54,051 nt of DNA from Streptomyces sp. 8L (GCF_020176795.1 NZ_JAIUKE010000018.1:1-54051); one strand, 5' to 3'; shown: positions 26,751-35,932, counted from the stretch's first letter. Program-made: numbers and translations. Notes: generated by a model from the letters alone, not told the origin.

Positions 26751-27950
26751 ATGCCGGCCAACCAGGCGAGCGCGGGGCACCTGTTGCGGCTGATCCGCAG
26801 CGGGCAGGCCACCACCCGGGGCGAACTCCAGCACGCCACGGGCCTTTCGCGGTCCACCATCGGGCACCGGCTTGACCAGTTGTTCGGCGCGGGCTGGCTG
26901 CGCGACACCAGTTCGGCCTCCTCGACCGGCGGACGCCCGTCCGCCCGCCTGGAGTTCGACGCCTCGCACGGCGTCGTGCTCGCGGTGGACCTGGAGACCC
27001 GGCACGCCACGGTCGCCGTGCTCTCGCTCGACGGCGCTGTCCTGGCGCAGAGTTCGGCGCCCCTGCTCATCTCGGACGGCCCCGAGGCCGTCCTCGACAC
27101 CCTCGCACGCTGGTTCAGCCCCCTGCTCGACCGGGCGGGCACGGAGGTGTCCCGGGTGCTCGGGATCGGTCTCTCGGTGCCGGGTCCTGTGGACTGGAGC
27201 GTCGGGCAGATCGTGCAGCCGCCGATCATGCCCGGCTGGGACGGGTTCCCGGTGCCCGCCCGCATGCGGCAGGCGTACGCCCGTCACGTCGATCCGGACC
27301 GCGGCGACATCCCCGTCCTTCTCGACAACGACGCCAACCTCATGGCGTACGCGGAACAGCGCCTGCACTACCCCGACTGCTCGGCCTTCGTCCTGGTCAA
27401 GGTCTCCACCGGGATCGGCGCCGGGGTCGTCGTGGACGGCGAGCCCTACCGGGGCATCGACGGCGGCGCCGGCGACATCGGGCACATCCGGCTGCACGAC
27501 GCCCCCGACGCCCTGTGCATGTGCGGTTCCTACGGCTGCCTCGCCGCCGTCGCGAGCGGCGGCGCCATCGCCGCGCAGCTCGCCGCCGCGGGCGTGCCGA
27601 CCGCGTCCGGCTCGGACGTGCGCGAACACCTCGCCGCGGGGCAGCCCGACGCGGTACGGCTCGCCCGGGAGGCGGGCCGCCGCGTCGGCGGCGTCCTCGT
27701 CACGGTCGTCACCCTGCTCAACCCCGGGGTACTCGTCCTCGCGGGAGACCTGGCAGGCACCCCCTTCCTCACGGGCGTCCGCGAGCTCCTCTACCAGCGC
27801 GCCATGCCGCGCACCACGGCCCATCTCAACGTGGTGACCTCCCAGTTGGGCGACCTGGCCGCGCTCAGCGGCGCGGGGGCGATGGTGGTCGAGCACCTCT
27901 ACGCCCCCGACCGCGCCGACATCAGACTCGCCGCCCTGAGCGGCGGCTGA
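26751..27950 (+). CDS. ROK-family transcriptional repressor
   Basis: 399 aa from ATG 26751, with gaggaga 10 nt upstream; GTG 26718 has no such site. The N-terminal winged HTH (HLLRLIRSGQATTRGELQHA, then TGLSRSTIGHRL) is followed by a ROK sugar-kinase-like domain: VLAVDLETRHATVAV, IPVLLDNDANLMAYAE, VLVKVSTGIGAGVVVDG, and the zinc motif GHIRLH...CMCGSYGCL. It should sense a sugar and repress the divergent promoters at about 23.3 kb. It is co-directional with the transporter genes, 51 nt after the MalG-type gene. Confidence 0.9.
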   Translation: MPANQASAGHLLRLIRSGQATTRGELQHATGLSRSTIGHRLDQLFGAGWLRDTSSASSTGGRPSARLEFDASHGVVLAVDLETRHATVAVLSLDGAVLAQSSAPLLISDGPEAVLDTLARWFSPLLDRAGTEVSRVLGIGLSVPGPVDWSVGQIVQPPIMPGWDGFPVPARMRQAYARHVDPDRGDIPVLLDNDANLMAYAEQRLHYPDCSAFVLVKVSTGIGAGVVVDGEPYRGIDGGAGDIGHIRLHDAPDALCMCGSYGCLAAVASGGAIAAQLAAAGVPTASGSDVREHLAAGQPDAVRLAREAGRRVGGVLVTVVTLLNPGVLVLAGDLAGTPFLTGVRELLYQRAMPRTTAHLNVVTSQLGDLAALSGAGAMVVEHLYAPDRADIRLAALSGG

Positions 27951-28007
27951 GCAGCGGGCGCGGTGCGTCGGGCCCGTCCGCACTCAGCCGCTCGCCCGTT
28001 CCCTCCT

Positions 28008-28090
28008 CCTGCCTCTCCTCTGCTCCGCCCCCTTCACCTCCGGCTCCCCTCCCCCTTCTCCGACTCCTCCGACTCCTTCTCCTCCGAACC
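28008..28090. repeat. Polypyrimidine (C/T) tract
   Basis: The plus strand is almost purely C and T for about 80 nt, in CTCCT/TTCTCC-like units, between the ROK and oxidoreductase genes. It ends at the ribosome-binding site of the latter (ggag at 28092-28095). It could reduce mRNA structure ahead of the start, or form a triplex. No gene is encoded. Confidence 0.6.
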
Positions 28091-28100
28091 CGGAGCACCT

Positions 28101-29045
28101 GTGCCACCGCAGAGCGATCCCCCGCACCTCCCGCATCCGACGCACTTCCCGGCTTCACCGCAGGGCACGTCCCCGCCCCTCCGGGAACCGGTGCGGGTGG
28201 GGCTGGCCGGTGCGGGCCCCTGGGCGCGCACCATGCACGCGCGGATGCTCGCGGCCGGCCCGGAGACGCGGCTGAGCGCCGTCTGGGCCCGGCGGCCCGA
28301 GGCCGCCGCCGAGACCGCGGCCCCCTACGGCGCCCCTGTCGCCGCCTCGTTCGAGGAACTCCTCGACCGCAGCGAGGCCGTCGCGTTCGCCCTCCCGCCC
28401 GCGGTCCAGGCCAACCTGGCTCTTCGCGCGGTGCGGGCGGGGAAGGCCGTTCTCCTGGAGAAGCCGCTGGCCGCCGATCTCGACGCGGCGATCCGGCTGG
28501 CGGACGCCGTAGCCGAGCAGGGGGTCGTGTCACAGCTCGTCCTCACCAAGCGCTACCACCCCGCCACCCGGGCTTTCCTGCGCGAGGCCGCGGACCTTGA
28601 GATCACGGGTGCGCGCTCCCGCTATCTCCACGGCGCCTTCCTCGGCGGGGAGTTCGCCACATCGTGGCGGCTGGAGCAGGGCGCGCTGCCCGACCTCGGG
28701 CCGCATCTGCTGGACCTGCTGGACGCCGCGGTCGGCCCCATCGCGTCCGTCCGCTCCGCAGGTGACCCGCGCCGCTGGATCGAGCTGACCTGCGAACATG
28801 AGAACGGCGCGGTGAGCCAGGCATCGCTGTCCGGCGCCGTGGGCCTCGCCCGCGCGACCACGCGGGTGGAGCTCTACGGCCCCGGGTCGGAGGCCCTGGT
28901 CTACGACACGGCGGAACTCGACCACGACGAGTGCTGGCCCGTGCTGCGCCGGGAGTTCGCCGCGGCGGTGCGCTCCGGCGTGCCGACGTCCCTGGACGCG
29001 GCGCGCGGGCTGCGGCTCCAGCGACTCATCGCGCAGGCGGCCTGA
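28101..29045 (+). CDS. Gfo/Idh/MocA-family oxidoreductase
   Basis: 314 aa from GTG 28101 (ggag 5 nt upstream); GTG 28191 would remove a 30-aa Pro-rich extension and is the alternative. The Rossmann fold is VRVGLAGAGPWARTMHARML. The conserved EKP motif, which carries the catalytic Lys, appears as AVLLEKPLAADLDAAI. The dimer domain contains FATSWRLEQGALPDLGPHLLDLL. The family oxidises or reduces sugars and inositols with NAD(P). Its place next to the ROK gene makes it the likely last member of the sugar regulon. Confidence 0.85.
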   Translation: MPPQSDPPHLPHPTHFPASPQGTSPPLREPVRVGLAGAGPWARTMHARMLAAGPETRLSAVWARRPEAAAETAAPYGAPVAASFEELLDRSEAVAFALPPAVQANLALRAVRAGKAVLLEKPLAADLDAAIRLADAVAEQGVVSQLVLTKRYHPATRAFLREAADLEITGARSRYLHGAFLGGEFATSWRLEQGALPDLGPHLLDLLDAAVGPIASVRSAGDPRRWIELTCEHENGAVSQASLSGAVGLARATTRVELYGPGSEALVYDTAELDHDECWPVLRREFAAAVRSGVPTSLDAARGLRLQRLIAQAA

Positions 29046-29159
29046 CCGGTCGCGCCTGGGCCTTCCGTCCGGACCGGGCCGCACTCAGGGGTGCTTCCGG
29101 CCCGAGACCGGAGGCGGGTCCGCCGCCGGGGCGCCCGGTGCGCGCCCCAGGCCGAGACA

Positions 29160-29717
29160 TCAGTGCGTGGCCGGGGCCGCCTTCTTGCGGGCTCGGTAGG
29201 CGGCGGCCTTGATCTTGTTGCCGCAGGACTCCATGCCGCACCACTGCCGCCGCATGCCCCGGGAACGGTCGATGTAGACCCGTGTGCACTCCGGGTTGCC
29301 GCACTCCTTCATCAACGGGACGTCCGGGCCGCTGAGGAGTTCGACGGCCTGCCCGGCGACGGTCGCCAGTGCTTGCCCGGGGGTGGCCTCCGTGCGTCGT
29401 CCATGACTCGTGAGCTGCGGTGTCACCGGGGGCCTGCGCGCGGCGGCGTTGACCACGTCGAGTGCCTCCGGGGTGAAGTCCTCTCCGAGCCGGCGGTCGG
29501 TGACGAGCCGGTAGAGCGCCTCGCGTACGGCGACCGCCTCCCTGACGTCGCCCTCACGGCCCGGCGTGATCCTGTCCACCAGCCCGGACTCCAGATACCA
29601 GGCGTTCAGCCGCTCCGGCGTTACGAGCACCTCGAACCGGGTCGAGCGCCGGGCCCGGAGCGTGGCGGCGAAGTCGAGGGCGGGGTGCCCGCACACGAAT
29701 ACATGGTCACGATTCAC
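29160..29717 (-). CDS. CGNR zinc-finger/ABATE-domain transcriptional regulator
   Basis: 185 aa from GTG 29717. The N-terminal ABATE domain (FVCGHPALDFAATLRAR and LYRLVTDRRLG) is followed by a C-terminal CGNR zinc finger: CGNPECTRVYIDRSRGMRRQ, WCGMESCGNKIKAAAYRARK. The family is a set of stress-linked DNA-binding regulators with largely unknown targets. A TCACC...GGTGA dyad overlaps its start region and could be autoregulatory. The neighbouring tannase-like gene is divergent across about 560 nt. Confidence 0.88.
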   Translation of the reverse strand: MNRDHVFVCGHPALDFAATLRARRSTRFEVLVTPERLNAWYLESGLVDRITPGREGDVREAVAVREALYRLVTDRRLGEDFTPEALDVVNAAARRPPVTPQLTSHGRRTEATPGQALATVAGQAVELLSGPDVPLMKECGNPECTRVYIDRSRGMRRQWCGMESCGNKIKAAAYRARKKAAPATH

Positions 29718-30281
29718 ATCACCATCCTGACAGGTGACTCCTGCCGGGTGCAAGCCCCCGCCACCACCCCGGGGTGCGCCGCGACCGGCGTACGCGACCG
29801 TACGACAGACCGGCCGTCCGCGCAGGTCAGAGCGGTGTTGTCGCGGGGTGGGCGCACCCCTTGACCGACAGGGCCACCGCCCCTCGTCCCACGCGTCTGC
29901 GGGCTCCTCGTCCGCGACACTCCGGTCCCGGCGGTCACCTCGTCGCGCCCGGCCCTACGCGCTCGGCATGGCGCCGCGCCCGGCCGTCAGGAGCCTGACG
30001 CGCCACGCGTGACGTCACGTCAGCGCAGGGCCGTCGAGCGGCGGTTCGAGCCGTCCGCGCGCCCGGCGAAGGCATGTCTTCTTCCGTCACCGCTTTAACC
30101 GGTGATACCGTCAGGCGTTCCTTGTCGGCCCCGAGGGCTCCGCTACACGCGACCGGGGCAACGGAGTCGCGTGCGGGCGCCGCCCGCGCACGTCTGCCGC
30201 CCCCCACTGCCCTGCATGCGTGCGGACAAGCACCTGTGCCGCCGCGACCAGGCGCACACCTACTTCTCGGATGGGAAAGCG
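29718..30281. other. Intergenic region between CGNR regulator and esterase genes
   Basis: About 560 nt with no supported gene. It must carry the promoters of both divergent neighbours. I see an A/T-richer patch (TTTAACCGGTGATACCG near 30091-30110) upstream of the esterase gene but cannot fix promoter boxes. Confidence 0.4.
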
Positions 30282-31895
30282 ATGAAGAGAGTTCTCACTG
30301 TCCTCGCGGCCGGAGTGCCGCTGGTGGCGGCGGTGTGCCTGCCCACCGCCTCGGCGGAGCCCCGGCCCTCCGCCGGCGCGCCGCCGGCCTGTACCGCGCC
30401 GGCCGTGCAGGCCCCGCCCGGCACCGAGGTGGTGTCGGCAGCGGCGGACAGCCGGGCGGGCGGCACCATCCACGGCGCCGGGTATCTCGGAGGTGAAGTC
30501 CCCGATGTCCCGGCCTTCTGCGAGGTGACGTTCACGCTCACCCACCCGGGCGACGGCGACCACGCCACGGTGCGGACGTGGCTGCCCCTGACGGCGTGGA
30601 ACGGCCGCTTCCAGGCCGTCGGCGGCACCGCCTTCAGCGCCGGGGACAACGGCGTCGGCCTGGGCGCCGCCGTCAAGAACGGCTACGCGGCGACCACCAC
30701 GGACGCCGGTGTCGGTGACGTCCTGGACACGGGTTGGGTGCTGAACGGCAAGGGGCAGGTCAATACCGCGCTGCTGAAGAACTTCGCCTCGCGCTCTCAG
30801 CACGAGGCGGCGATCCTCGGCAAGGCCGTCGTCAACAGCTTCTACGGCAAGCGCGCCGCCTTCTCCTATTTCACCGGCTGCTCCACCGGCGGACGCGAGG
30901 GCTACATGGAGGCTGAGCGCTATCCCGACGACTACGACGGCATCCTCGCGGACGCCCCCGCCATCAACTGGGACAAGTACGTCGTCGCCACCCTGTGGCC
31001 GCAGGTGGTCATGAACAACGAAAGGACCTACCCGACCGACTGCGAGTTCAAGGCCTTCACCGACGCCGCCGTCACGGCGTGCGACAAGCTCGACGGCCTC
31101 AAGGACGGTCTGGTCGACGACGTGTCCCGCTGCGACTTCGACCCGCGCCGGCTGATCGGCACCAAGGTCACGTGCGACGGTGGGAAACTGACCATCACGG
31201 CGGCCGACGCCGAGGTGGTCCGCAAGATCTGGGACGGTCCGCGCACCGCCTCGGGCAGGAAGCTGTGGTCCGGTGTCCCGATCGGCGCGGATCTGAGCGG
31301 CCTCGCCGGCTCCACGACGGACACCGACGGCACCACCAAGGGCGTGCCCTTCCAGGTGCCCGCGGCGTGGACCCAGCTCTTCCTGAAAAAGGACCCGTCC
31401 TTCGACCTGTCCACCATCACCTACCGCGACTTCACCACGTTGTTCGAGCAGTCCGAGGCCGAGTACGGCAAGATCATCGGCACCGGCGATCCCGACCTGT
31501 CCGCCTTCCGCAAGTCCGGTGGCAAGCTGATCACCTGGCAGGGCAGCGCCGACCAGTACATCCCCACCCAGGGCACCGTGCGGTACCGCACGCGGGTCGA
31601 ACGGGAGACGGGCGGCTCCAGCAGGACCGACGGCTTCTACCGTCTCTTCCTCGCCCCGAACACCGCGCATTGCGGTCTCGACGGTCTCGACGGCTCGGCC
31701 GACGGACTCGCGGCGCTGACCGGCTGGGTCGAGCACGGCAAGGCACCCGCGACCCTGCCCGCCGTCCTGATCAACGCGGGAGGCGAGCGGGTCGAACGCG
31801 ACCTGTGCGCTTACCCCGGGGTGTCACGCTACAAGGGCGAGGGAGACCCGGCCCTCGCCTCCAGCTTCCGCTGCGTCCTGCCGCCCGGTCACTGA
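30282..31895 (+). CDS. Secreted tannase/feruloyl-esterase-family enzyme
   Basis: 537 aa, ATG start with gggaaag just upstream. Signal peptide with AxA-type cleavage after TASA near residue 25. Catalytic triad by motif: Ser201 in FTGCSTGGREG, Asp424 in GSADQYIP, His463 in NTAHCG. A calcium-loop-like segment (CDKLDGLKDGLVDD, about 268-281) sits in the lid, as in fungal FaeB. Paired cysteines suit an extracellular enzyme. It should hydrolyse aryl esters such as gallate or ferulate esters of plant material. Monocistronic by spacing. Confidence 0.9.
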   Translation: MKRVLTVLAAGVPLVAAVCLPTASAEPRPSAGAPPACTAPAVQAPPGTEVVSAAADSRAGGTIHGAGYLGGEVPDVPAFCEVTFTLTHPGDGDHATVRTWLPLTAWNGRFQAVGGTAFSAGDNGVGLGAAVKNGYAATTTDAGVGDVLDTGWVLNGKGQVNTALLKNFASRSQHEAAILGKAVVNSFYGKRAAFSYFTGCSTGGREGYMEAERYPDDYDGILADAPAINWDKYVVATLWPQVVMNNERTYPTDCEFKAFTDAAVTACDKLDGLKDGLVDDVSRCDFDPRRLIGTKVTCDGGKLTITAADAEVVRKIWDGPRTASGRKLWSGVPIGADLSGLAGSTTDTDGTTKGVPFQVPAAWTQLFLKKDPSFDLSTITYRDFTTLFEQSEAEYGKIIGTGDPDLSAFRKSGGKLITWQGSADQYIPTQGTVRYRTRVERETGGSSRTDGFYRLFLAPNTAHCGLDGLDGSADGLAALTGWVEHGKAPATLPAVLINAGGERVERDLCAYPGVSRYKGEGDPALASSFRCVLPPGH

Positions 31896-31914
31896 AAGAG
31901 CGGGCGGCAACACC

Positions 31915-31944
31915 CGGCCCCAGCGGCTCGAACCGCCGGGGCCG
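31915..31944. terminator. Hairpin between convergent esterase and hydrolase-fragment genes
   Basis: Arms 31915-31926 and 31933-31944 pair at 11 of 12 positions around a 6-nt loop, 20 nt after the esterase stop. There is no U tract. It is a likely terminator for the esterase gene and possibly for both strands. Confidence 0.5.
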
Positions 31945-32005
31945 GGGAACGGGCGCCCGGACCCCGGCACCGGCCGGCGCCTCGGCCCGGGAACGGATAC
32001 GGCCC

Positions 32006-32452
32006 TCAGAGGTGGTCCGCGTCGATCACGGCCTGGGCGAACGCGGTGGGAGCCTCCTGCGGCAGGTTGTGGCCGACGTCCGCGATGGTGCGGTGCCGGT
32101 AGGGGCCGGTGAAGTAACCGCGATAACTGGAGCCGTCGCCGGCCGGGGTGAACGGGTCGAGGGCGGCGTCCAGGGTGACGGTGGGGACACCGATCACGGG
32201 CTGGGCGGCGAGCTGCTTCTCGTAGCGGTCGTAGCGGCTCTCGCCCTCGATCAGGCCGATGCGCCAGCGGTAGTTGTACAGCACGACGGCGGCGTAGTCG
32301 GGGTTCTTGAACGCCTGGGCCGTGCGCTCGAAGGTGGCGTCGTCGAAGTTCCAGTTCGGCGAGACGAGCGTCCACACGTAGCGGCACAGCGCGAGGCGCT
32401 CGTCCTCGTTCTCCATCGCCTTCTTGCCGCGTTCGGAGGCGAAGTACCACTG
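32006..32452 (-). pseudogene. Alpha/beta-hydrolase, C-terminal half only, cut by the integrated element
   Basis: From QWYFASERGKKAMENEDE to the end (GHNLPQEAPTAFAQAVIDAD), this matches the C-terminal half of an epoxide-hydrolase-like alpha/beta hydrolase. It includes the cap region (NPDYAAVVLYNYRWRIG), the strand before the acidic residue (VPTVTLDAALDPFTP) and the catalytic His (DVGHNLPQEAP). The first half, with the nucleophile elbow, is missing. Upstream codons after 32452 lose resemblance and run into integrase-proximal DNA. The cut coincides with the left end of the integrated element, so the missing half probably lies at its other end outside the window. Confidence 0.7.
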
Positions 32453-32575
32453 GGAATCACCAGTAGCATCTACCGCACCCCGTCTTCCCTGGTCAGAGCA
32501 TTGATCCACTCTGCTGATACTCACGGGGTCGAATCGGGGTCGAATCAAGTGCACCGGTCGTTCCACGGACCGGTG
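32449..32575. mobile_element. Probable attachment site and integrase arm sites (left end)
   Basis: The truncated hydrolase gene stops matching at 32452, next to an inverted repeat ACTGG (32449-32453) and CCAGT (32460-32464). Two perfect adjacent copies of GGGGTCGAATC follow at 32525-32535 and 32536-32546. An 8-bp hairpin (CACCGGTC/GACCGGTG, 32552-32559 and 32568-32575) comes next, then the integrase stop at 32684. This layout (host gene, core, arm repeats, integrase) is that of an integrated element end. The exact core cannot be set without the other end. Confidence 0.55.
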
Positions 32576-32683
32576 TCCCCTCGCGTCGCGATGGGAAGCC
32601 TCGAACTGGCAGGAAGTCTCGCACAACAGGGCCGGGTCGGGTCAAGTCCCCACAGTGCGACTGCGCGCCGGCGGGGACGTCGG

Positions 32684-33928
32684 TCACGACACGGTGAACA
32701 GGGATCCGAAGGTGCTCACCCTGACGCCCTGAACCGCAAGCGGAGGGTGGGCATACCTGTCCCAGGTCTCGGTGAACTTGGCGTGTCGCGAGAGAGCCTG
32801 CACCGTCTTGGGGTCGAACTGGCCGGAAGCGCCGAGGCGCGTCGTGTAGAAGTGCTTCAGATCGTGAAACCGGGTCTCGCCAGGGAGCCCCGCCAATCGC
32901 ACGGCCCGCTTCCAGTGGAGCTCGAAAGCCCCTGGAGTGAGGGGCCGCCCTAGCCGATTGGTGACGATCAGGCCTTCATCCGGCGGCGGAGCATATCCCC
33001 TCGCCCGCTGCAGACGTTTGGTGTCAGCGCAGACCGGAGCCACCTGAGGAAAAGTCTCAAGGTGCTCCTTCAGCCGCATGATGAGGAAATGATCCACCGG
33101 AAGCGTCGCGTAGCTCGCCCGCGTCTTAAGCTTCACGGATTTGCCTCGTTGGCGCTGCTCCCTTACATAGAGCAGGTCCTGGTCCCACTCCACGGCCTGC
33201 CTGGTGAGTCCGAAGGCCTCCCCCTCACGAAGCCCGGCACAACATCCGATCCACACTAGGATCTCCAGCCGCGGCTCCACTTCACGCATGGCCGTGGCAA
33301 GATCGACCACCTGCTCTGGAGACAGCGCAACACTGACTCGCGGCACAACCTCTGGAAGTGCGATGCGGGCACAGATATTAGCGGGCAGTGGAACATCCTC
33401 GTCAATCATGTAGTTCATGAGGATGCGCCAAGTCCTGAAGACTTGGACCACGCTGGACGCCTCTTTGAGAGCTGGCCGCTCCAACAAGAAGTCAATGAAG
33501 GCGGCCGTGTCCCGGCGAGCAAGACTTTGCGCAGGCCTGAAGCCCGCAAATGGCTTGATGTAGCGTCGTATATGCCCCTCATAGCCGACGAGCGTATTTT
33601 CGTTCCCCCTCATCTTCCTCCGCCGCGCGATCATCTCGTCCGCGTAGAACGCCACGGGCTTCCTCCCGGGCTCAGGATCCACCCACGAATTGGTGCGCAG
33701 GGCTGCACGAACCTTGTCCAGATGATCCCGGGCTTCCTCCCACGTAGCGAACATCGGCCGACGCGGCCGGCCGTTCGAGTCCTTGTAGCGGGCCTGCCAC
33801 TGCAGACCGCGCCCGTGATCGGCCGACGGGTACAGCGGATTCTTCTTCGTGCCACATTTACACTTCACATCACCCACCTTCGGATGCTTCTTGTGCCATC
33901 GATCAAATGGCGCGTCAGACTCAGCCAT
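32684..33928 (-). CDS. Tyrosine-recombinase site-specific integrase
   Basis: 414 aa, ATG start with a ggaag site. The N-terminal arm-binding region opens with a small Cys cluster (VKCKCGTKKNPLYPS). The SAM-like core-binding domain spans about 90-190. The catalytic domain has the first Arg in CCAGLREGEAFGL, HDLKHFYTTRLG (Lys in place of the usual Arg of HxxR, a known variation in actinobacterial integrases), and the nucleophile Tyr in TWDRYAHPP. It lies at the end of the element, reading towards the attachment site. No replication or transfer gene is visible downstream, so the element may be a genomic island. Confidence 0.92.
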   Translation of the reverse strand: MAESDAPFDRWHKKHPKVGDVKCKCGTKKNPLYPSADHGRGLQWQARYKDSNGRPRRPMFATWEEARDHLDKVRAALRTNSWVDPEPGRKPVAFYADEMIARRRKMRGNENTLVGYEGHIRRYIKPFAGFRPAQSLARRDTAAFIDFLLERPALKEASSVVQVFRTWRILMNYMIDEDVPLPANICARIALPEVVPRVSVALSPEQVVDLATAMREVEPRLEILVWIGCCAGLREGEAFGLTRQAVEWDQDLLYVREQRQRGKSVKLKTRASYATLPVDHFLIMRLKEHLETFPQVAPVCADTKRLQRARGYAPPPDEGLIVTNRLGRPLTPGAFELHWKRAVRLAGLPGETRFHDLKHFYTTRLGASGQFDPKTVQALSRHAKFTETWDRYAHPPLAVQGVRVSTFGSLFTVS

Positions 33929-33974
33929 ATTTTCGCTTCCTTCGAAAGATCCAGCTCGTCCAAGACTGCCACAT

Positions 33975-34274
33975 CTAAGGATCTACAGGTTTGGGTGGGC
34001 GGGCAAGCTCACCTTTCTTTATTCGCTCGAAGAGATCATTTACCTCAAGCTCACTGTAGCGCACCCGACTACCATTCCTGTTCCCTTTGCGGCCACCTCC
34101 TGGACCGGGCCGGTAGTACGGGCCAAGAGGAATGGCGCGCAGCAGACCACGATTCGTCCACCTACGCCGAGTTGAAGGTGAAATACCAAGTCGCTCCTCC
34201 ACCTCCCTTGGCATCATATACCGGTCCACAGGGGGCGAAGAAACAATGTTGGCTTTCTTGCTTAGACTTGTCAT
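33975..34274 (-). CDS. Excisionase-like helix-turn-helix protein
   Basis: 99 aa, ATG start preceded by gagg 9 nt upstream. A MerR/Xis-type winged HTH (MMPREVEERLGISPSTRRRW, then GLLRAIPLGPYYRPG) ends with SRVRYSELEVNDLFERI. Its position directly upstream of the integrase gene and on the same strand is typical of excisionase or of a small regulator of integrase. Base composition is visibly less GC-rich than the flanking chromosome. Confidence 0.75.
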   Translation of the reverse strand: MTSLSKKANIVSSPPVDRYMMPREVEERLGISPSTRRRWTNRGLLRAIPLGPYYRPGPGGGRKGNRNGSRVRYSELEVNDLFERIKKGELARPPKPVDP

Positions 34275-34349
34275 CGTCGCGTCCTCAGCTGTGAAATCGA
34301 CTAAGTGGAAATCTTTTGTCCCCAGGATTGCCGGTTCGTTTCGAGTCGG

Positions 34350-35276
34350 CTAGGTACCGCTCGTATTTTCACCTTCGTCGAAGACGATGAAGCCGAGGTG
34401 CGTTCCCCTGGCCCCTGCCAGCTGTGCAGTGCACAAGGCGGCGGTAGTGAGTTCCGATCGGTCATGCCGGTTACAGCAGCGGTTGCCCCTGGCTGAGCGA
34501 TAACTGCGGATGGGCAAGGCGCCGGCGTCAACGCCGCCGTACGGCAGACCCCTCTCGCGGTAGATTGCCCCGACGATTGGGTCGGACGATGCAGCCCGAT
34601 CTAGCGCCCTAAGATCCTGACTCTCCGGATAAGCGGCGACACTCATCCGTAGTTTGGCGGCGAAGGGCCGCGCCCAAGATCTCTCCCAGTCGACCAGGTG
34701 GTGTTCGCGGGCAGCAGTTGAGAGCAGTATCCAGCGCATCAGGTTGCTTTCCGGAAGCCGGTGCTGCGGGCGGCCGATTACACGAGGAAAGATCGACTTA
34801 AAATCGGAGTTGCACGCGAGTATGTTCCAGGCAATGTCACCGATATAGATCGGCTGTCCAGAGGTGTTGGCCAGCGCTCTGATCCAGGCTTCTGACAGTA
34901 GCGGAGAACTCGACGTGTCATGCCGAATGGGCGGGTCTCTCCTCAAAGCATAGGCGAAAAGCGCAAATCGCTCACCATCGTTCATACGCAGCTTGACGGC
35001 GACTTTTTCCAAGAACTCGACCGTCGGCACAGTAAGGCCTCGTTCAAAGTCTCCGTAGGTTCTCTCACTGACCTTTATGGCCTCTGCCACTTGCCTTTGA
35101 GAGACGCCGTGTTGACGTCTTCCGCGCCGGGGACCGACGGGTTGGCACGAGCCGGGAGGGAGGAGATCCTCCGGCGCGAGAGCATCCCGCTTTTCCGCAA
35201 GTAGCTGCCGCAGGCACTGACGACTGGTCACTTCAAACTCCCAAGACTTTGCAGCTCCGCCGTCCGCGCGCTCCAT
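34350..35276 (-). CDS. XRE-family regulator with C-terminal ligand-binding domain
   Basis: 308 aa; ATG 35276 follows an in-frame GTG (35279). The HTH is VSQRQVAEAIKVSERTYGDF followed by ERGLTVPTVEFLEKVA. The rest (about 110-290: YIGDIAWNILACNSDFKSIFP, LMRWILLSTAAREHHLVDWE) resembles the MmyB-like domain found after XRE domains in actinobacteria, which binds fatty-acid-like ligands in the known example. It may control excision or cargo of the element. Low GC and frequent rare codons support recent acquisition. Start uncertain by some residues. Confidence 0.8.
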   Translation of the reverse strand: MERADGGAAKSWEFEVTSRQCLRQLLAEKRDALAPEDLLPPGSCQPVGPRRGRRQHGVSQRQVAEAIKVSERTYGDFERGLTVPTVEFLEKVAVKLRMNDGERFALFAYALRRDPPIRHDTSSSPLLSEAWIRALANTSGQPIYIGDIAWNILACNSDFKSIFPRVIGRPQHRLPESNLMRWILLSTAAREHHLVDWERSWARPFAAKLRMSVAAYPESQDLRALDRAASSDPIVGAIYRERGLPYGGVDAGALPIRSYRSARGNRCCNRHDRSELTTAALCTAQLAGARGTHLGFIVFDEGENTSGT

Positions 35277-35326
35277 CACGACAAGGAAACTGGCGACTGC
35301 CCCATAGAAGGGTGAATTCGATGACT

Positions 35327-35341
35327 AACGATGTGATCGTT
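35327..35341. promoter_or_regulatory. Palindrome AACGAT-gtg-ATCGTT upstream of the XRE regulator
   Basis: A perfect 6-bp inverted repeat with a 3-nt centre, about 50 nt before the XRE gene start. It is a good candidate autoregulatory operator. Confidence 0.4.
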
Positions 35342-35932
35342 TTCGCGCGGTCTACTTACACACGCTGCCGATCTAATCGCATCACGCTGGCCACCTCTGC
35401 CCGTGTTACCGCAGCCACTTCACCTCGATGCCCGACCCTCTTCCTCGGCCAAGGACAACGGCTGCCACGGCAAGCCTCTAACAGTGTCGAGGCCTTTGGG
35501 AAGACGAATAAGGTGACTGATTGGTGCGCCTAATTACTCAGGCTCGGCGAGCAGTCGTTGTCCTGACTCTGCCTCATGAACGTGTTTACGCAGGTCACAA
35601 GCCGAAATGAAGCCGCCAAGCAGCCTCACCATCGAGTCCAGCGGGGTGAGGGCTCCTGCGATCAATCCGCTTGCTCCAGCCCCGCGCTTTGACCGGTTCA
35701 CGTGCATTTTTCGGTCGGTGGGGTGACGCGTTTCGGTTCCGTAGCCGCAGTGGCCACGCCCGCTCCAGGCACACGCCCGCAGCAGCGTCCTGCTCAGCAA
35801 GACCTCTCCCACACCGAACCTCTAGAGAGTCCGTTCCTGCGGCCCCGACGCGGGGTCACGCCACCACCCTCCACGCCCGGCGCGGGCAGTTAGGACGCCG
35901 CATTCCTCGTCCATCACCCAAAGGAAGCACAT

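Noticed and set aside
32449..32684. tRNA attachment site for the integrase
   Set aside because: No tRNA cloverleaf is visible. The chromosomal side matches a protein-coding gene instead.
35534..35812. 92-aa minus-strand gene in the element gap
   Set aside because: No ribosome-binding site, no recognised domain, mixed composition; probably chance.
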